From positions 1 through 28,583 of the forward strand of contig DLKQ01000001.1 in the NCBI GenBank assembly GCA_002477805.1: a stretch of 28,583 nucleotides of DNA, in the 5' to 3' direction. Positions within the stretch are counted from its first letter, which is position 1. Each line of letters opens with the position of its first letter. The notes beneath the pieces are model-generated. The model had not been told where the DNA came from. It did no database searches and saw nothing but the letters and a program-made list of their open reading frames with translations. This stretch comes from Christensenella sp. UBA7584 (GTDB lineage Bacteria; Bacillota; Clostridia; Christensenellales; UBA1242). The translations under genes were made by a program, and so were the position numbers. Shown in pieces: positions 6,778-14,333 of this stretch.

Positions 6778-6804
6778 GCGAAATGCTTGCAATTTTAAAT
6801 TTTT
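6761..6804. terminator. Bidirectional hairpin terminator upstream of rbr
   Basis: GCAAGC (6774-6779) pairs with GCTTGC (6785-6790) around GAAAT, with two further pairs beyond a mismatch. On the minus strand it is followed by GATTTTCTTTTTG, on the plus strand by a T-rich tract. It should end transcripts of the gene at 6971-7495. Confidence 0.6.
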
Positions 6805-6970
6805 GGTTATAGAAACATAAAATTTTGTTAAATTTTTATTTTCTACTAGGTTAAGTTAAAGCAAGAATAGTACTTGTGACACTTTTTGTGATAAAGAAAT
6901 CCAATTTTTTTGCTAAATAATAGATTGTGTATCTAGAACAAAAATCTCCTTGATATAGTGTAATTATTTT

Positions 6971-7495
6971 TTATAATCCCCTTAATTTTTCTCTTTTTTG
7001 ACATTCTATAGCGACCCTACATACATCATAATATTTTTTCCCTTCAAACTCTTTTTGAGCATTATTATAGATAAAACACTTTCTCCTAAAAACACTTTTT
7101 GCGACCTCTCCTTTCAATTGCTTGTCCATCAATCTAAAATCAAGTTCCACTATTTTTTTGTGTTCGTCAACTTTTAAAACACTTGGAAAATCATTTCCAA
7201 AATTTTGTTTGAAAACACCTTTTTTCCTTAATCCATCTACAATACAAGCACTTTGAACATCAAGTGGATACTTTACTTGACATTCGAGTGCCTCATTCTT
7301 TTTATTAATACACCAACTAACAAAAAACTTGTTATTATCTACATTAATTCTAAAAATTCCAGAAGTATTAATACAATTCTCAGTACTATCTTTTAAAACT
7401 TTCCATTTCTGATAATTTTGTGTAATATCAAAAAATACTTGTCTAAATTCAATAGCATTACATTCAAAAGCTTTATATTTTGGACATTCTTCCAC
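6971..7495 (-). CDS. Hypothetical protein, cysteine- and lysine-rich
   Basis: I do not recognise this protein. It is 174 aa, mixed alpha/beta in character, without a signal peptide or membrane segment, so probably cytoplasmic. It has nine cysteines spread over the chain (for example CPKYKAFEC at the N-terminus and CRVAIEC near the C-terminus), but no regular CxxC metal site. The middle, with GIFRINVDNNKFFVSWCIN and LDFRLMDKQLKGEVAKSVF, looks like beta hairpins. The predicted start is GTG at 7495; an AGGGG stretch lies about 13 bases upstream, farther than ideal. It sits between the lipoprotein gene's terminator and the rbr upstream terminator and so seems to be its own unit. Coding potential rests on length and composition only. 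Confidence 0.6.
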   Translation of the reverse strand: MEECPKYKAFECNAIEFRQVFFDITQNYQKWKVLKDSTENCINTSGIFRINVDNNKFFVSWCINKKNEALECQVKYPLDVQSACIVDGLRKKGVFKQNFGNDFPSVLKVDEHKKIVELDFRLMDKQLKGEVAKSVFRRKCFIYNNAQKEFEGKKYYDVCRVAIECQKREKLRGL

Positions 7496-7520
7496 TTTTT
7501 AATCTACCCCTTATATTAAT

Positions 7521-7551
7521 ATTAAAAAATCTTAAACCAAGGCTGGTTTAA
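7521..7551 (-). terminator. Rho-independent terminator of the transglutaminase lipoprotein gene
   Basis: Minus strand TTAAACCA (7551-7544) pairs with TGGTTTAA (7539-7532) around a 4-base loop and is followed by GATTTTTTAAT, 16 bases after the stop codon. Confidence 0.75.
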
Positions 7552-7566
7552 AATTTAAAAAACTAT

Positions 7567-9888
7567 TTATCTAAACACGATATATGTTTGCCAATATCCT
7601 ATCTTTGAATCAACTTTACAATATGACCAACCAATTTTAATATTTTGTAAAACAGATAATTCTCTTGTATCCCATCGGTCAAGGCTGGCAATCCTAATTT
7701 CGAAATAATCATAGTTGCTACAAAGATAATTTAATAACTCTTTGATTGAATCTAATGAGTCAGAAGTTTCAATATAAAGGTCAACTGTTTTATCACTACT
7801 AATTTCAACTTTTGTTGAAGTAAAATAGTTAAATTCTGTTGTTGCAGAGTGAATCTGAGGCCACTCTTCGGTGTGATTTGAACTAATTTCACTTGTTTTT
7901 AATAGAAAATAGTTATGTGTAAGGTATTCAGTTTTATTTACTGTATTACCACTGCTTGAGTTGTTAATTGTAACATCGTTCCACGTACAATCCACAACAT
8001 ACCACTCTTTTATTCCATCTCCATTTACATCAATGCAAACCTTATTCCACGCGTGCCCACCACCATTTGCCGTACCATTGACCTTGTACGCTGTAATATT
8101 TTCAATTCCACAAAGCAGTGAAAAAGCCTTTGAAATTCCATCACAAACTGCTTGCCCATTATCAAAGAACATTCCTTCAAGATAAAAACCTCTAAAGTTA
8201 CGAAGTTGCTCTTCAATTTCATTGTACATTGTTTCAGCCTTTGAAGATGTCCAAGACTCTGTTGCGCTTGAATAATATCTTCTCACCAAGTCACTCTGAA
8301 CCTCAGTGTAGGAATACAAATTGTAATCATACTTGTTATTATAACAAACCCAATCGAAAATTGCCAAAACCTTTTCGTAATTAGTCATTGAGTTATCAAT
8401 TATATTCATAGCCACTTCGCAAGCTTTGTCATAAACTAGTTTTGCCCCACCAAAACAATTTGGCTTGAAACCAGCTTGAACCGCCATAAAGAGTTGTTCA
8501 CTTGTATACACATTCATTTCTTGCCTTTCTGAATTGTTTATTGGTAACTCAGAAACATTCGTTCTAGGCGAAGATGTGTAACTTGTCAATTTACTTCCAA
8601 AATCTTGTTGAGTTATATTGTAATTCGTTTGTGTTCCATCAATATTTGTACAACCATAATCCGCAGTTAAGATTGGAGTTGATGGTGTATAATAATCAAT
8701 AGAAAGTGTCACAAAACTTGAAAAAGGTGTTATTTGAGTTGTTTTAGATAGATTCATAATTTCAGGAAATTTCTGAAATGACTTTGTAATTGAGTCATCA
8801 TCACCAAATTCTTGATAAAATTTTATGGATTGCAAGCGATAATACACAGCAAATGTAATTAAAGCATCTAGCTCAGATTGGCTATTTATACAAAAATCAA
8901 ATTCATTTGCTTCAGAAAAATTTGAATAAAAATAATCTATACACAAATTTCCTAAATTTGTTTCATTAGTACTAATACCAAAACATACAATTCCAAGAGA
9001 AAAATCTGAAGAGTAAGAAGAACCATCTCCAACCGCCTGAACAAACGCAATTTGCAAAGCATCGGTTGGCATTTCTTTTAAAGTAGCAATTTTTGGCAAA
9101 CCACCTTCAATTTGTGAAACATCAATACAGGTAGCAGTAGTATTTAGTATAGCATCACTACCCAAAAGACTGACATTATACGAAACAGCTTCACTCACTG
9201 GATTCCAGCTTAGTTTATAACTTGCCCCCACCTTTTCAAAAGATGTCACATCTGGAGAAACTAATTTCACCGCAACATTATGCGTTATCGCTTCTGAATA
9301 ATCTGAAACAAAAATCCCTTCGAGACCATTATAAACAGAAGACGTTGCACGAATTGAAACTTTGTGAGCACCACTTTTACTAAAAAGCTCATAAATATTA
9401 GCTGATGTCACATTCCCAACTGTTTTTGTTTTAATTCCATCAGTAGATTCAACTTTTATTGTATATCCAGTTGCGTATTCTACCTGATTCCAAGTTGCAT
9501 TGACACTATATTCGTTGTCACCATTGTTTACAACCAATCCTGTTGGAAAATCAAGGCAATTACTAACCACAAAACGAAGTACATCAGAGTAAACTGAGTC
9601 ACGATAAAATAATTTTTCAGTTTTTGCTTTTACACTTACCAAGTACTCGCCATCAGATATATAAGGAGTAAGGTCAAAGCTAGTTTGTGTTGTACTAAGC
9701 GTTTGCTCATTTTTTCCATCAGACAGCAAAATTTCGTAACCATTAGCATTTTCTATCTCTTGCCAACTTATCACCGCCCCATCTCTAGTTATGCTTGGAG
9801 CACCAATCGTAAACAAACAGCCTGCAAAACAAAAGGCTGAAACACACATTATCATAAATGATAAAATTACATACTTACATGATTTCAT
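7567..9888 (-). CDS. Surface lipoprotein with Fn3-like repeats and a transglutaminase-like domain
   Basis: Predicted cell-surface lipoprotein of 773 aa. Residues 1-24 form a signal peptide with a Lys near the start, a hydrophobic core and a lipobox-like end FAGC (C24). Three fibronectin-III-like segments follow at about 28-108, 112-205 and 208-300, each with the pattern ITRDGAVISWQEIENANGYE or a variant. A long linker leads to a transglutaminase-like core at about 495-665. Its cysteine-protease-type triad is visible: C582 in GQAVCDGISKAF, H612 in GGGHAWNKV and D633 in WYVVDCTWND. Family members can be transglutaminases, proteases or peptide-binding proteins, so the reaction is open. The window shows no neighbour that fixes the substrate. 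No Shine-Dalgarno sequence precedes the ATG; a TATAAT ends seven bases before it, which predicts a leaderless mRNA. Confidence 0.85.
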   Translation of the reverse strand: MKSCKYVILSFMIMCVSAFCFAGCLFTIGAPSITRDGAVISWQEIENANGYEILLSDGKNEQTLSTTQTSFDLTPYISDGEYLVSVKAKTEKLFYRDSVYSDVLRFVVSNCLDFPTGLVVNNGDNEYSVNATWNQVEYATGYTIKVESTDGIKTKTVGNVTSANIYELFSKSGAHKVSIRATSSVYNGLEGIFVSDYSEAITHNVAVKLVSPDVTSFEKVGASYKLSWNPVSEAVSYNVSLLGSDAILNTTATCIDVSQIEGGLPKIATLKEMPTDALQIAFVQAVGDGSSYSSDFSLGIVCFGISTNETNLGNLCIDYFYSNFSEANEFDFCINSQSELDALITFAVYYRLQSIKFYQEFGDDDSITKSFQKFPEIMNLSKTTQITPFSSFVTLSIDYYTPSTPILTADYGCTNIDGTQTNYNITQQDFGSKLTSYTSSPRTNVSELPINNSERQEMNVYTSEQLFMAVQAGFKPNCFGGAKLVYDKACEVAMNIIDNSMTNYEKVLAIFDWVCYNNKYDYNLYSYTEVQSDLVRRYYSSATESWTSSKAETMYNEIEEQLRNFRGFYLEGMFFDNGQAVCDGISKAFSLLCGIENITAYKVNGTANGGGHAWNKVCIDVNGDGIKEWYVVDCTWNDVTINNSSSGNTVNKTEYLTHNYFLLKTSEISSNHTEEWPQIHSATTEFNYFTSTKVEISSDKTVDLYIETSDSLDSIKELLNYLCSNYDYFEIRIASLDRWDTRELSVLQNIKIGWSYCKVDSKIGYWQTYIVFR

Positions 9889-9894
9889 AATAGT

Positions 9895-9903
9895 ATTATA
9901 TCA
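9895..9903 (-). promoter_or_regulatory. Extended -10 promoter predicting a leaderless transcript
   Basis: Minus strand TGATATAAT (9903-9895): TGn plus a perfect TATAAT. Six bases separate it from the A of the ATG at 9888, so the usual start point is the ATG itself. The -35 region is only a T-rich stretch. Confidence 0.6.
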
Positions 9904-10027
9904 TAAATTTTATAAAATAAAAACTTTTTTCGACATTATTTTAGAAAATTTCTTATTTTTTGCCATTTTACTTGTTTATAAAACAAATTTAGTTCATAAC
10001 TCCATAAAAGCAACAATGTACAATAAG

Positions 10028-10056
10028 AAAAAAAGAATACTTATTGTATTCTTTTT
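10028..10056 (-). terminator. Terminator of the tRNA-Ala/tRNA-Ile unit
   Basis: Minus strand AAAAAGAATAC (10056-10046) pairs perfectly with GTATTCTTTTT (10040-10030), loop of five, followed by further T. It starts at the last base of the encoded CCA of tRNA-Ile. Confidence 0.85.
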
Positions 10057-10132
10057 GGTGGGAAGCAATGGACTCGAACCATCGACCTTCCGCTTATCAG
10101 GCGGATGCTCTAACCAGCTGAGCTAGCCTCCC
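10056..10132 (-). tRNA. tRNA-Ile (GAU)
   Basis: Seven-pair acceptor stem GGGAGGC/GCTTCCC with one G-U, U8-A9, D-arm GCTC...GAGC, anticodon stem CCGCC/GGCGG-type with loop CTGATAA (anticodon GAT), T-arm with GTTCGAGTC, discriminator A and encoded CCA. The length of 77 is normal. It lies downstream of tRNA-Ala under the same promoter. Confidence 0.95.
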
Positions 10133-10140
10133 ATATAAAG

Positions 10141-10163
10141 TTGGGATTGACAAGCAATCCCAA
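10141..10163. repeat. Perfect 9-bp inverted repeat in the tRNA spacer
   Basis: TTGGGATTG (10141-10149) and CAATCCCAA (10155-10163) around ACAAG, between tRNA-Ala and tRNA-Ile. It has no strong T run, so it is more likely a processing or spacer hairpin than a terminator. Confidence 0.6.
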
Positions 10164-10166
10164 ATT

Positions 10167-10243
10167 TGGTGGAGATAATCGGATTCGAACCGATGACCCC
10201 CTGCTTGCAAAGCAGGTGCTCTAGCCAGCTGAGCTATACCCCC
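10167..10243 (-). tRNA. tRNA-Ala (UGC)
   Basis: Acceptor GGGGGTA/TATCTCC (with two G-U pairs or mismatch-tolerant positions), U8-A9, D-arm GCTC...GAGC, anticodon loop with TGC in the stem CTGCT/AGCAG, T-arm GGTTCGAATCC, discriminator A and encoded CCA; 77 bases. It is the first gene of the tRNA unit. The pair is not inside an rRNA operon here. Confidence 0.95.
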
Positions 10244-10276
10244 AAGATCTATCCCAATCTTTGATAGAACATTTTT

Positions 10277-10305
10277 ATAATACCATATTTTTAACAAGGT
10301 GTCAA
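10277..10305 (-). promoter_or_regulatory. Strong sigma-A promoter of the tRNA unit
   Basis: Minus strand consensus TTGACA (10305-10300), 17-base spacer, TATTAT (10282-10277) with TGG extended -10. The predicted start is about 27 bases before tRNA-Ala. Confidence 0.85.
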
Positions 10306-10465
10306 TAAAATTAAGCAAATTTTTCAAGTTTTTGCAAAATTCTTTTAAAAACGCTTTCATAAACATATTTTAATGCTTTAATTATAACAATGCTATATTA
10401 AAAAGTATACGCTTAATAGTACTAACAGAAATCAGGATAATTTAATGTATGTAAACAAAAGTTAC

Positions 10466-10492
10466 AAAAAAGAGGAATTATTCTTCCTCTTT
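10466..10492 (-). terminator. Terminator of rpmF overlapping its stop codon
   Basis: Minus strand AAAGAGGAA (10492-10484) pairs with TTCCTCTTT (10477-10469) and runs into more T. The loop contains the TAA stop, and the first arm encodes part of the Glu/Lys-rich C-terminus. Confidence 0.8.
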
Positions 10493-10675
10493 CTTCTCTT
10501 TCTCTAAAGCAAGAATTTCTTGACCATCGTAGTATCCACAATTTTTACAAACTCTGTGACTCAATTTTGGTTCGTGACAACGAGGGCACTCTGCAATTGA
10601 TGGACCAGAAATTTTCCAATTTGCAAAACGTGAGTGCTTTCTTGCTTTAGAGGTCCTTGATTTAGGCGTAGCCAT
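10478..10675 (-). CDS. rpmF: 50S ribosomal protein L32
   Basis: Small basic protein of the large subunit. The start MATPKSRTSKARKHSRFANW is typical. The zinc-binding form is present, with two Cys pairs, C30/C33 in CPRC and C43/C46 in CKNC. At 65 aa it is full length with an acidic-basic tail. GGAGGT lies nine bases before ATG. It has its own consensus promoter and terminator, and the DUF177/YceD gene that often precedes rpmF is absent. It diverges from tmcAL, recalling the ylbM-ylbN-rpmF neighbourhood of Bacillus. Confidence 0.97.
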   Translation of the reverse strand: MATPKSRTSKARKHSRFANWKISGPSIAECPRCHEPKLSHRVCKNCGYYDGQEILALEKEKKEEE

Positions 10676-10721
10676 AGTTTTTGACCTCCAATAAAAAATA
10701 TGTAAAAGATTTTACAATTCA

Positions 10722-10750
10722 AGTATAATGTATTTTTTAAGTTTTGTCAA
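10722..10750 (-). promoter_or_regulatory. Sigma-A promoter of rpmF
   Basis: Minus strand consensus TTGACA (10750-10745), 17-base spacer, TATACT (10727-10722). The leader is about 40 nt and includes the GGAGGT ribosome binding site. Confidence 0.85.
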
Positions 10751-10806
10751 TAATTTTACACAAATTTGATAAAGTTGAAATTTTTTACTTTAAACGCCAA
10801 AAATTC

Positions 10807-10835
10807 TTGCTATTTTTTTAATTTTTTAATATACT
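10807..10835 (+). promoter_or_regulatory. Sigma-A-type promoter of tmcAL
   Basis: TTGCTA (10807-10812), 17-base spacer, TATACT (10830-10835). It faces away from the rpmF promoter, whose -35 lies 57 bases to the left. Confidence 0.7.
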
Positions 10836-10864
10836 ATAAGTGAATAAAATATATTGAGGAAAAA

Positions 10865-12172
10865 ATGAAACTTTGTGCAATAATATGTGAATATAATCCT
10901 TTTCATAATGGTCATCAATACCAAATAGAAGAAAGTCTCAAACAAACAGGTTGCGATGGAATTTTGTGCGTTATGAACACAAATTATAGTCAACGAGGAG
11001 AACCTACTATCGTTGATAAAAAAGTAAGAGCACTTATGGCTATTGTAGGTGGTGCTAGTGCTGTAGTTGCCATACCAACCTATTTTTCCGTCACAAATGC
11101 CGAAACCTTTGCTATGGCTGCAGTTAAAATTGCATCAAGTTTCAAAGATGTAACTCATATTTCGTTTGGAAGCGAATGTGGAGACATAACAAGTATCACC
11201 GAACTTGCAACTTTTTTATATAAAGAACCCGACTTTTACAAAAAAGCAATTAAAGTTCATCTCCAAGAAGGATATTCCCTTGGCACATCAAAAATTAAGG
11301 CTCTAGCTGAATGTATTTCCAAAAAGTTAGTTTCGTTTACGAATCCAAAACTAGTAGTCGAACTTTTAAAGCACCCAAACAATATTTTAGGTGTTGAATA
11401 TGTACGAGCTCTTTTAAAGCTTAAAAATAAAAAAATTACACCAATAACAATAAAAAGGCAAGAGGCTTATGACGGCTATGAACTAGATATAGATTACAAA
11501 CTAAGTAGTGCAAGTAGTATACGAGAATCTATCATCAAAAGTAAGCATATTTGGAATATCAGAAAATATATTCCACAAAAAAGTTTTTTTTATTTCACAA
11601 ATTACCTAAAAGACAACGAAATACCAGACTTTAGTCTTTGGGGAAAATTCGCCCTATATAAACTTAGAACAACATCAACAAGCGAACTCGCCCTAAACTA
11701 TGATGTAGTTGAAGGTTTTGAAAATAAATTGGTGTTATCTGCAAGAGAATGCGTAAACTATGAACAGTTTTTAAGTAGAGCAACCTCAAAAAGATATTCA
11801 ACCAACAGAGTAAAAAGGATTGTGACCGCTTGTCTACTGAACCTAAGAAGCGATGTTACCAAACAAATTTTTAAGGAAGAAATACCATACATAAAAGTTA
11901 TTGCTTGCCGAAATGACCGCAACTTGATTGCGAGCCTTCACAATAACTCAAGTGTGGTTGTAACTAGAAAAAGCCTTGCTCTTTTAGCGCTAAAAAGCAA
12001 CTTTTCAAGAATTTTGGCTTCTTGTGAAAATAGAGCAAATTCACTTTATGAAATGCTAATTAACACTCCAGAGGACAAGCAACTAAAACGTGGTGATGTT
12101 AGTGATATATTTGAAAAAACTATTTTTGTAGACAAGGACGACTTTTTAGGAAACAAAACAATAATCGAATAG
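10865..12172 (+). CDS. tmcAL: tRNA(Met) cytidine acetate ligase TmcAL
   Basis: TmcAL (YlbM) makes N4-acetylcytidine at wobble position 34 of elongator tRNA-Met, using acetate and ATP through an acetyl-adenylate intermediate. The N-terminal nucleotidyltransferase fold opens with CEYNPFHNGH (residues 8-17), holding the HxGH ATP motif at 14-17. It continues with MNTNYSQRGEP (37-47) and the ETFAMAAVKIA stretch. The second ATP-site block, usually SATAIR-like, reads SSASSIRES at about 214-222. The C-terminal half contains RATSKRYSTNRVKRI, matching the family tRNA-binding block. The length of 435 aa is slightly above the usual 400. TGAGG lies six bases before ATG. Pairing with rpmF matches the Bacillus ylbM-ylbN-rpmF region. 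It has its own promoter. The nearest terminator is the hairpin at 12444, about 270 bases downstream. Confidence 0.92.
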   Translation: MKLCAIICEYNPFHNGHQYQIEESLKQTGCDGILCVMNTNYSQRGEPTIVDKKVRALMAIVGGASAVVAIPTYFSVTNAETFAMAAVKIASSFKDVTHISFGSECGDITSITELATFLYKEPDFYKKAIKVHLQEGYSLGTSKIKALAECISKKLVSFTNPKLVVELLKHPNNILGVEYVRALLKLKNKKITPITIKRQEAYDGYELDIDYKLSSASSIRESIIKSKHIWNIRKYIPQKSFFYFTNYLKDNEIPDFSLWGKFALYKLRTTSTSELALNYDVVEGFENKLVLSARECVNYEQFLSRATSKRYSTNRVKRIVTACLLNLRSDVTKQIFKEEIPYIKVIACRNDRNLIASLHNNSSVVVTRKSLALLALKSNFSRILASCENRANSLYEMLINTPEDKQLKRGDVSDIFEKTIFVDKDDFLGNKTIIE

Positions 12173-12284
12173 TAAGACCACCAGCATACCTTTTTCAAAA
12201 AATAAAAATTACTTAATAAAACTTGCTAAAAATTTAGTAGTTTTTTGTAAAACGCAAAATCTAAAAAATTAAATCAAACTGATA

Positions 12285-12425
12285 CTACAAAATCTCAATA
12301 TCCCCAAACGACTTTTTGTTACCATACGTATTTAGCCTCTTAACTTTGCAATCGTTTATATGTTTATCCAAAAGCGTTTGGACACAAATTACATATGTAT
12401 AGGGATTTTGCCAATCCGTGCACAT
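12285..12425 (-). CDS. Possible small protein or gene remnant (46 aa)
   Basis: A 46-codon open frame beginning MCTDWQNPYTYVIC and ending GNKKSFGDIEIL before TAG. AGGAT lies about seven bases before ATG, and the reading frame continues open a few codons upstream. The sequence looks protein-like (mixed hydrophobic and charged residues, several aromatic residues). It could equally be the C-terminal scrap of a decayed larger gene. It begins just after the trhP terminator. I do not recognise it. The rest of the 319-base gap between tmcAL and trhP holds nothing else I can support. Confidence 0.3.
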   Translation of the reverse strand: MCTDWQNPYTYVICVQTLLDKHINDCKVKRLNTYGNKKSFGDIEIL

Positions 12426-12443
12426 AAAATATCCTATATAGAA

Positions 12444-12493
12444 AAACAGACCTGAAGCTTTCAAGGTGCTTCATTAGGTCTGTTTATTTTTTT
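12444..12493. terminator. Bidirectional terminator between tmcAL and trhP
   Basis: AAACAGACCT followed by GAAGC (12444-12458) pairs with GCTTC (12468-12472) and AGGTCTGTTT (12476-12485), with a 3-base bulge. Seven T follow on the plus strand; on the minus strand TTTTTC follows. It serves the converging tmcAL and trhP units. Confidence 0.85.
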
Positions 12494-13721
12494 AAACTAA
12501 ATCCTCTTGTTTAACTTTTCTTAAAAAATCATTTTGTTTAAGATTAAAAGGTGTTTTTAAAATAAGCTTTTGTTGAACCTTTAGTGCATCTTTAACTAAA
12601 TTACCACTAAGGTCTTTCATTTCTTCAACCACAAATGTTTTTTTGAATGTATCTGTCGGTGACAAAATCTCTAAAGTATCGCCAATCTTAAATCTATTCC
12701 TCTGCTCTATTTCACAATAACCATTATTTGTATCACTAGTTACAATTGCCATAAACTCAGAGCGACTTTGTGGCTGACTATTTTGAGTGTAGATGTGGTC
12801 GTTTTCGCCAAGACAAAAACCAGTTGTAAATTTGCGATGACTACAATTTTCTAGTTCCGCCACCCAACTCGGGTCTGATTTGTAATTTTGTGGGTCTTTT
12901 TTATATTTATCTAAAGCCCTTCTATATGTGTTTACAACTGTTGCTACATAAAATGGTGATTTCATTCTACCTTCAATTTTAAAACTTGTAACACCAGCCT
13001 CAATCATTTTGTCAAGATAATCAATCATACAAAGGTCTTTACTATTAAGTATGTAAGTCCCCCTATTATCCTCTTCAATCTCAAGAGGGTCGCCAGTTCT
13101 TGAAACTTCTTGTATTTTGTATGCCCATCTACAAGCCTGAACACATTGTCCACGATTACTATCTCTATTTGCAAGATAATTTGATAGTAAACATCTACCA
13201 GAATAACTAATGCACATTGCGCCGTGAACAAAAGCTTCTAACTCTATATCTGCTGGCAGAAAATCACAAATCTCTTTTATTTCCGAAATTGATAGTTCGC
13301 GCGCAAGAATAATTCTTTTAGCTCCAGCGTCTGCCCAAAATTTTGCTGAGTACTTGTTTGATGCAGAGGCCTGAGTTGAAATATGAATTGGTAGATTTGG
13401 AACAACCTGCTTTGCAAGACTTAAAATACCCGCATCAGAAACAATAATTGCATCTGCTTTTATACTATAAAGATACTTGAGATAGTCATCAAGTCCCTCA
13501 AAATCACTGTTATGTGCTTGAATATTTATTGTGATGTACGCCTTTTTTCCAAGTTTGTGAGCATATTCAATAGAAGTTTTAAGTTCATCTTCATCAAAAT
13601 TGTCACTAAAAGCACGTAATCCCCATTTTTTACCAGCAAAGTAACAGGCATCAGCACCAAAATAGAACGCTGTTTTTAATTTTTCCATATCACCCGCTGG
13701 CGCAAGCAATTCTAATTTCAT
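12492..13721 (-). CDS. trhP: Peptidase U32 family tRNA hydroxylation protein TrhP
   Basis: Annotated by family as a U32 peptidase, but members of this group (TrhP; Bacillus YrrN/YrrO) carry out prephenate-dependent hydroxylation of wobble uridine 34 to 5-hydroxyuridine. The start MKLELLAPAGDMEKLKTAF is typical, followed by the TIM-barrel part with IHISTQASASN (about 112-122). The block FVHGAMCISYSGRCLLSNY contains two of four conserved cysteines (C170, C177); C193 and C197 follow in GQCVQACRW and are thought to hold an iron-sulfur cluster. A C-terminal beta domain starts near 300. Its ATG overlaps the trmR stop (ATGA). Because trmR methylates 5-hydroxyuridine, this context supports TrhP over a peptidase. 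Bacillus has two such subunits; only one gene is visible here. The length of 409 aa is normal for single-gene TrhP. Confidence 0.88.
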   Translation of the reverse strand: MKLELLAPAGDMEKLKTAFYFGADACYFAGKKWGLRAFSDNFDEDELKTSIEYAHKLGKKAYITINIQAHNSDFEGLDDYLKYLYSIKADAIIVSDAGILSLAKQVVPNLPIHISTQASASNKYSAKFWADAGAKRIILARELSISEIKEICDFLPADIELEAFVHGAMCISYSGRCLLSNYLANRDSNRGQCVQACRWAYKIQEVSRTGDPLEIEEDNRGTYILNSKDLCMIDYLDKMIEAGVTSFKIEGRMKSPFYVATVVNTYRRALDKYKKDPQNYKSDPSWVAELENCSHRKFTTGFCLGENDHIYTQNSQPQSRSEFMAIVTSDTNNGYCEIEQRNRFKIGDTLEILSPTDTFKKTFVVEEMKDLSGNLVKDALKVQQKLILKTPFNLKQNDFLRKVKQEDLV

Positions 13722-14323
13722 TTTTGTTTCTCCTTTTTAAATTTTGCAACCAAAATGCCATCACCCAGTGTCGGAAACACTTCCACATCAAGTTTATCAT
13801 TTTTTATAACTTTATCAATAAAAGTTCGAAGTGCTTTTACCGTTTTTTCAAATCTAGGTTCTGAAATTTCCGCACCCAAACTTACCATTTTTCTAAATTC
13901 CACATTATCAGCAACAAAAACACCATTTTCATCAAGTAAAGGAAGTAATAGTTCAAAAATCTCAGAGTAAAGCCCTTTTGGCCCATCAAGAAATATGAGG
14001 TCAAATTTTTGTCCAACTAAACTTGGCAAAGTTTTAATACAATCTCCCTCTACTATTTTCACTCTTTCAGCCAGCCCCAATTTTGAAAAATTGTTATTTG
14101 CAAGTTTAATATTTGGCACACTCGCTTCAGCGCAAGTAATCTTCGCATCACAAGCAAGAAGCATACACGAAGCAGAATATCCGATTGCTGTACCAACCTC
14201 CAAAATGCGTTTTGGTTTTAGTTTTGCGCATAATTCTTGCAAAAAATCTCTTGTTGGTGGTTGTACTATGCAAATTTTGTTTTTCTTTGCATAGTCTTCC
14301 ATTTCTTTTAAGGTTGATTCCAT
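13718..14323 (-). CDS. trmR: tRNA 5-hydroxyuridine O-methyltransferase TrmR
   Basis: Class I SAM-dependent O-methyltransferase of the YrrM/TrmR type, converting 5-hydroxyuridine 34 to 5-methoxyuridine in tRNAs. Motif I is ILEVGTAIGYSAS, the acidic SAM-ribose contact lies in ITCAEASVPN, and EGDCIKTLP, FDLIFLDGPKG and VFVADNV follow. The last two are the catalytic metal-binding and product-site regions of this O-methyltransferase group. I choose ATG at 14323 (201 aa) because AAGAAGGG lies four bases upstream. A TTG at 14344 in the same frame would add seven residues and overlap rnj but has no ribosome binding site. The gene is 10 bases behind rnj and overlaps trhP by four bases, indicating translational coupling of the two modification steps. 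Confidence 0.88.
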   Translation of the reverse strand: MESTLKEMEDYAKKNKICIVQPPTRDFLQELCAKLKPKRILEVGTAIGYSASCMLLACDAKITCAEASVPNIKLANNNFSKLGLAERVKIVEGDCIKTLPSLVGQKFDLIFLDGPKGLYSEIFELLLPLLDENGVFVADNVEFRKMVSLGAEISEPRFEKTVKALRTFIDKVIKNDKLDVEVFPTLGDGILVAKFKKEKQK

Positions 14324-14333
14324 TTTTCCCTTC

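Noticed and set aside
9791..10126. Plus-strand open frame of 111 codons across the tRNA-Ile gene
   Set aside because: Its end is antisense tRNA sequence (the well-known NGLEPSTFRLSGGCSN-type artefact) and its start is antisense to the lipoprotein signal peptide.
10097..10366. Minus-strand open frame of 89 codons across both tRNAs
   Set aside because: It is translated tRNA-Ala and tRNA-Ile (GGIAQLARAPALQAGGHRF-type artefact) and spans the tRNA promoter.
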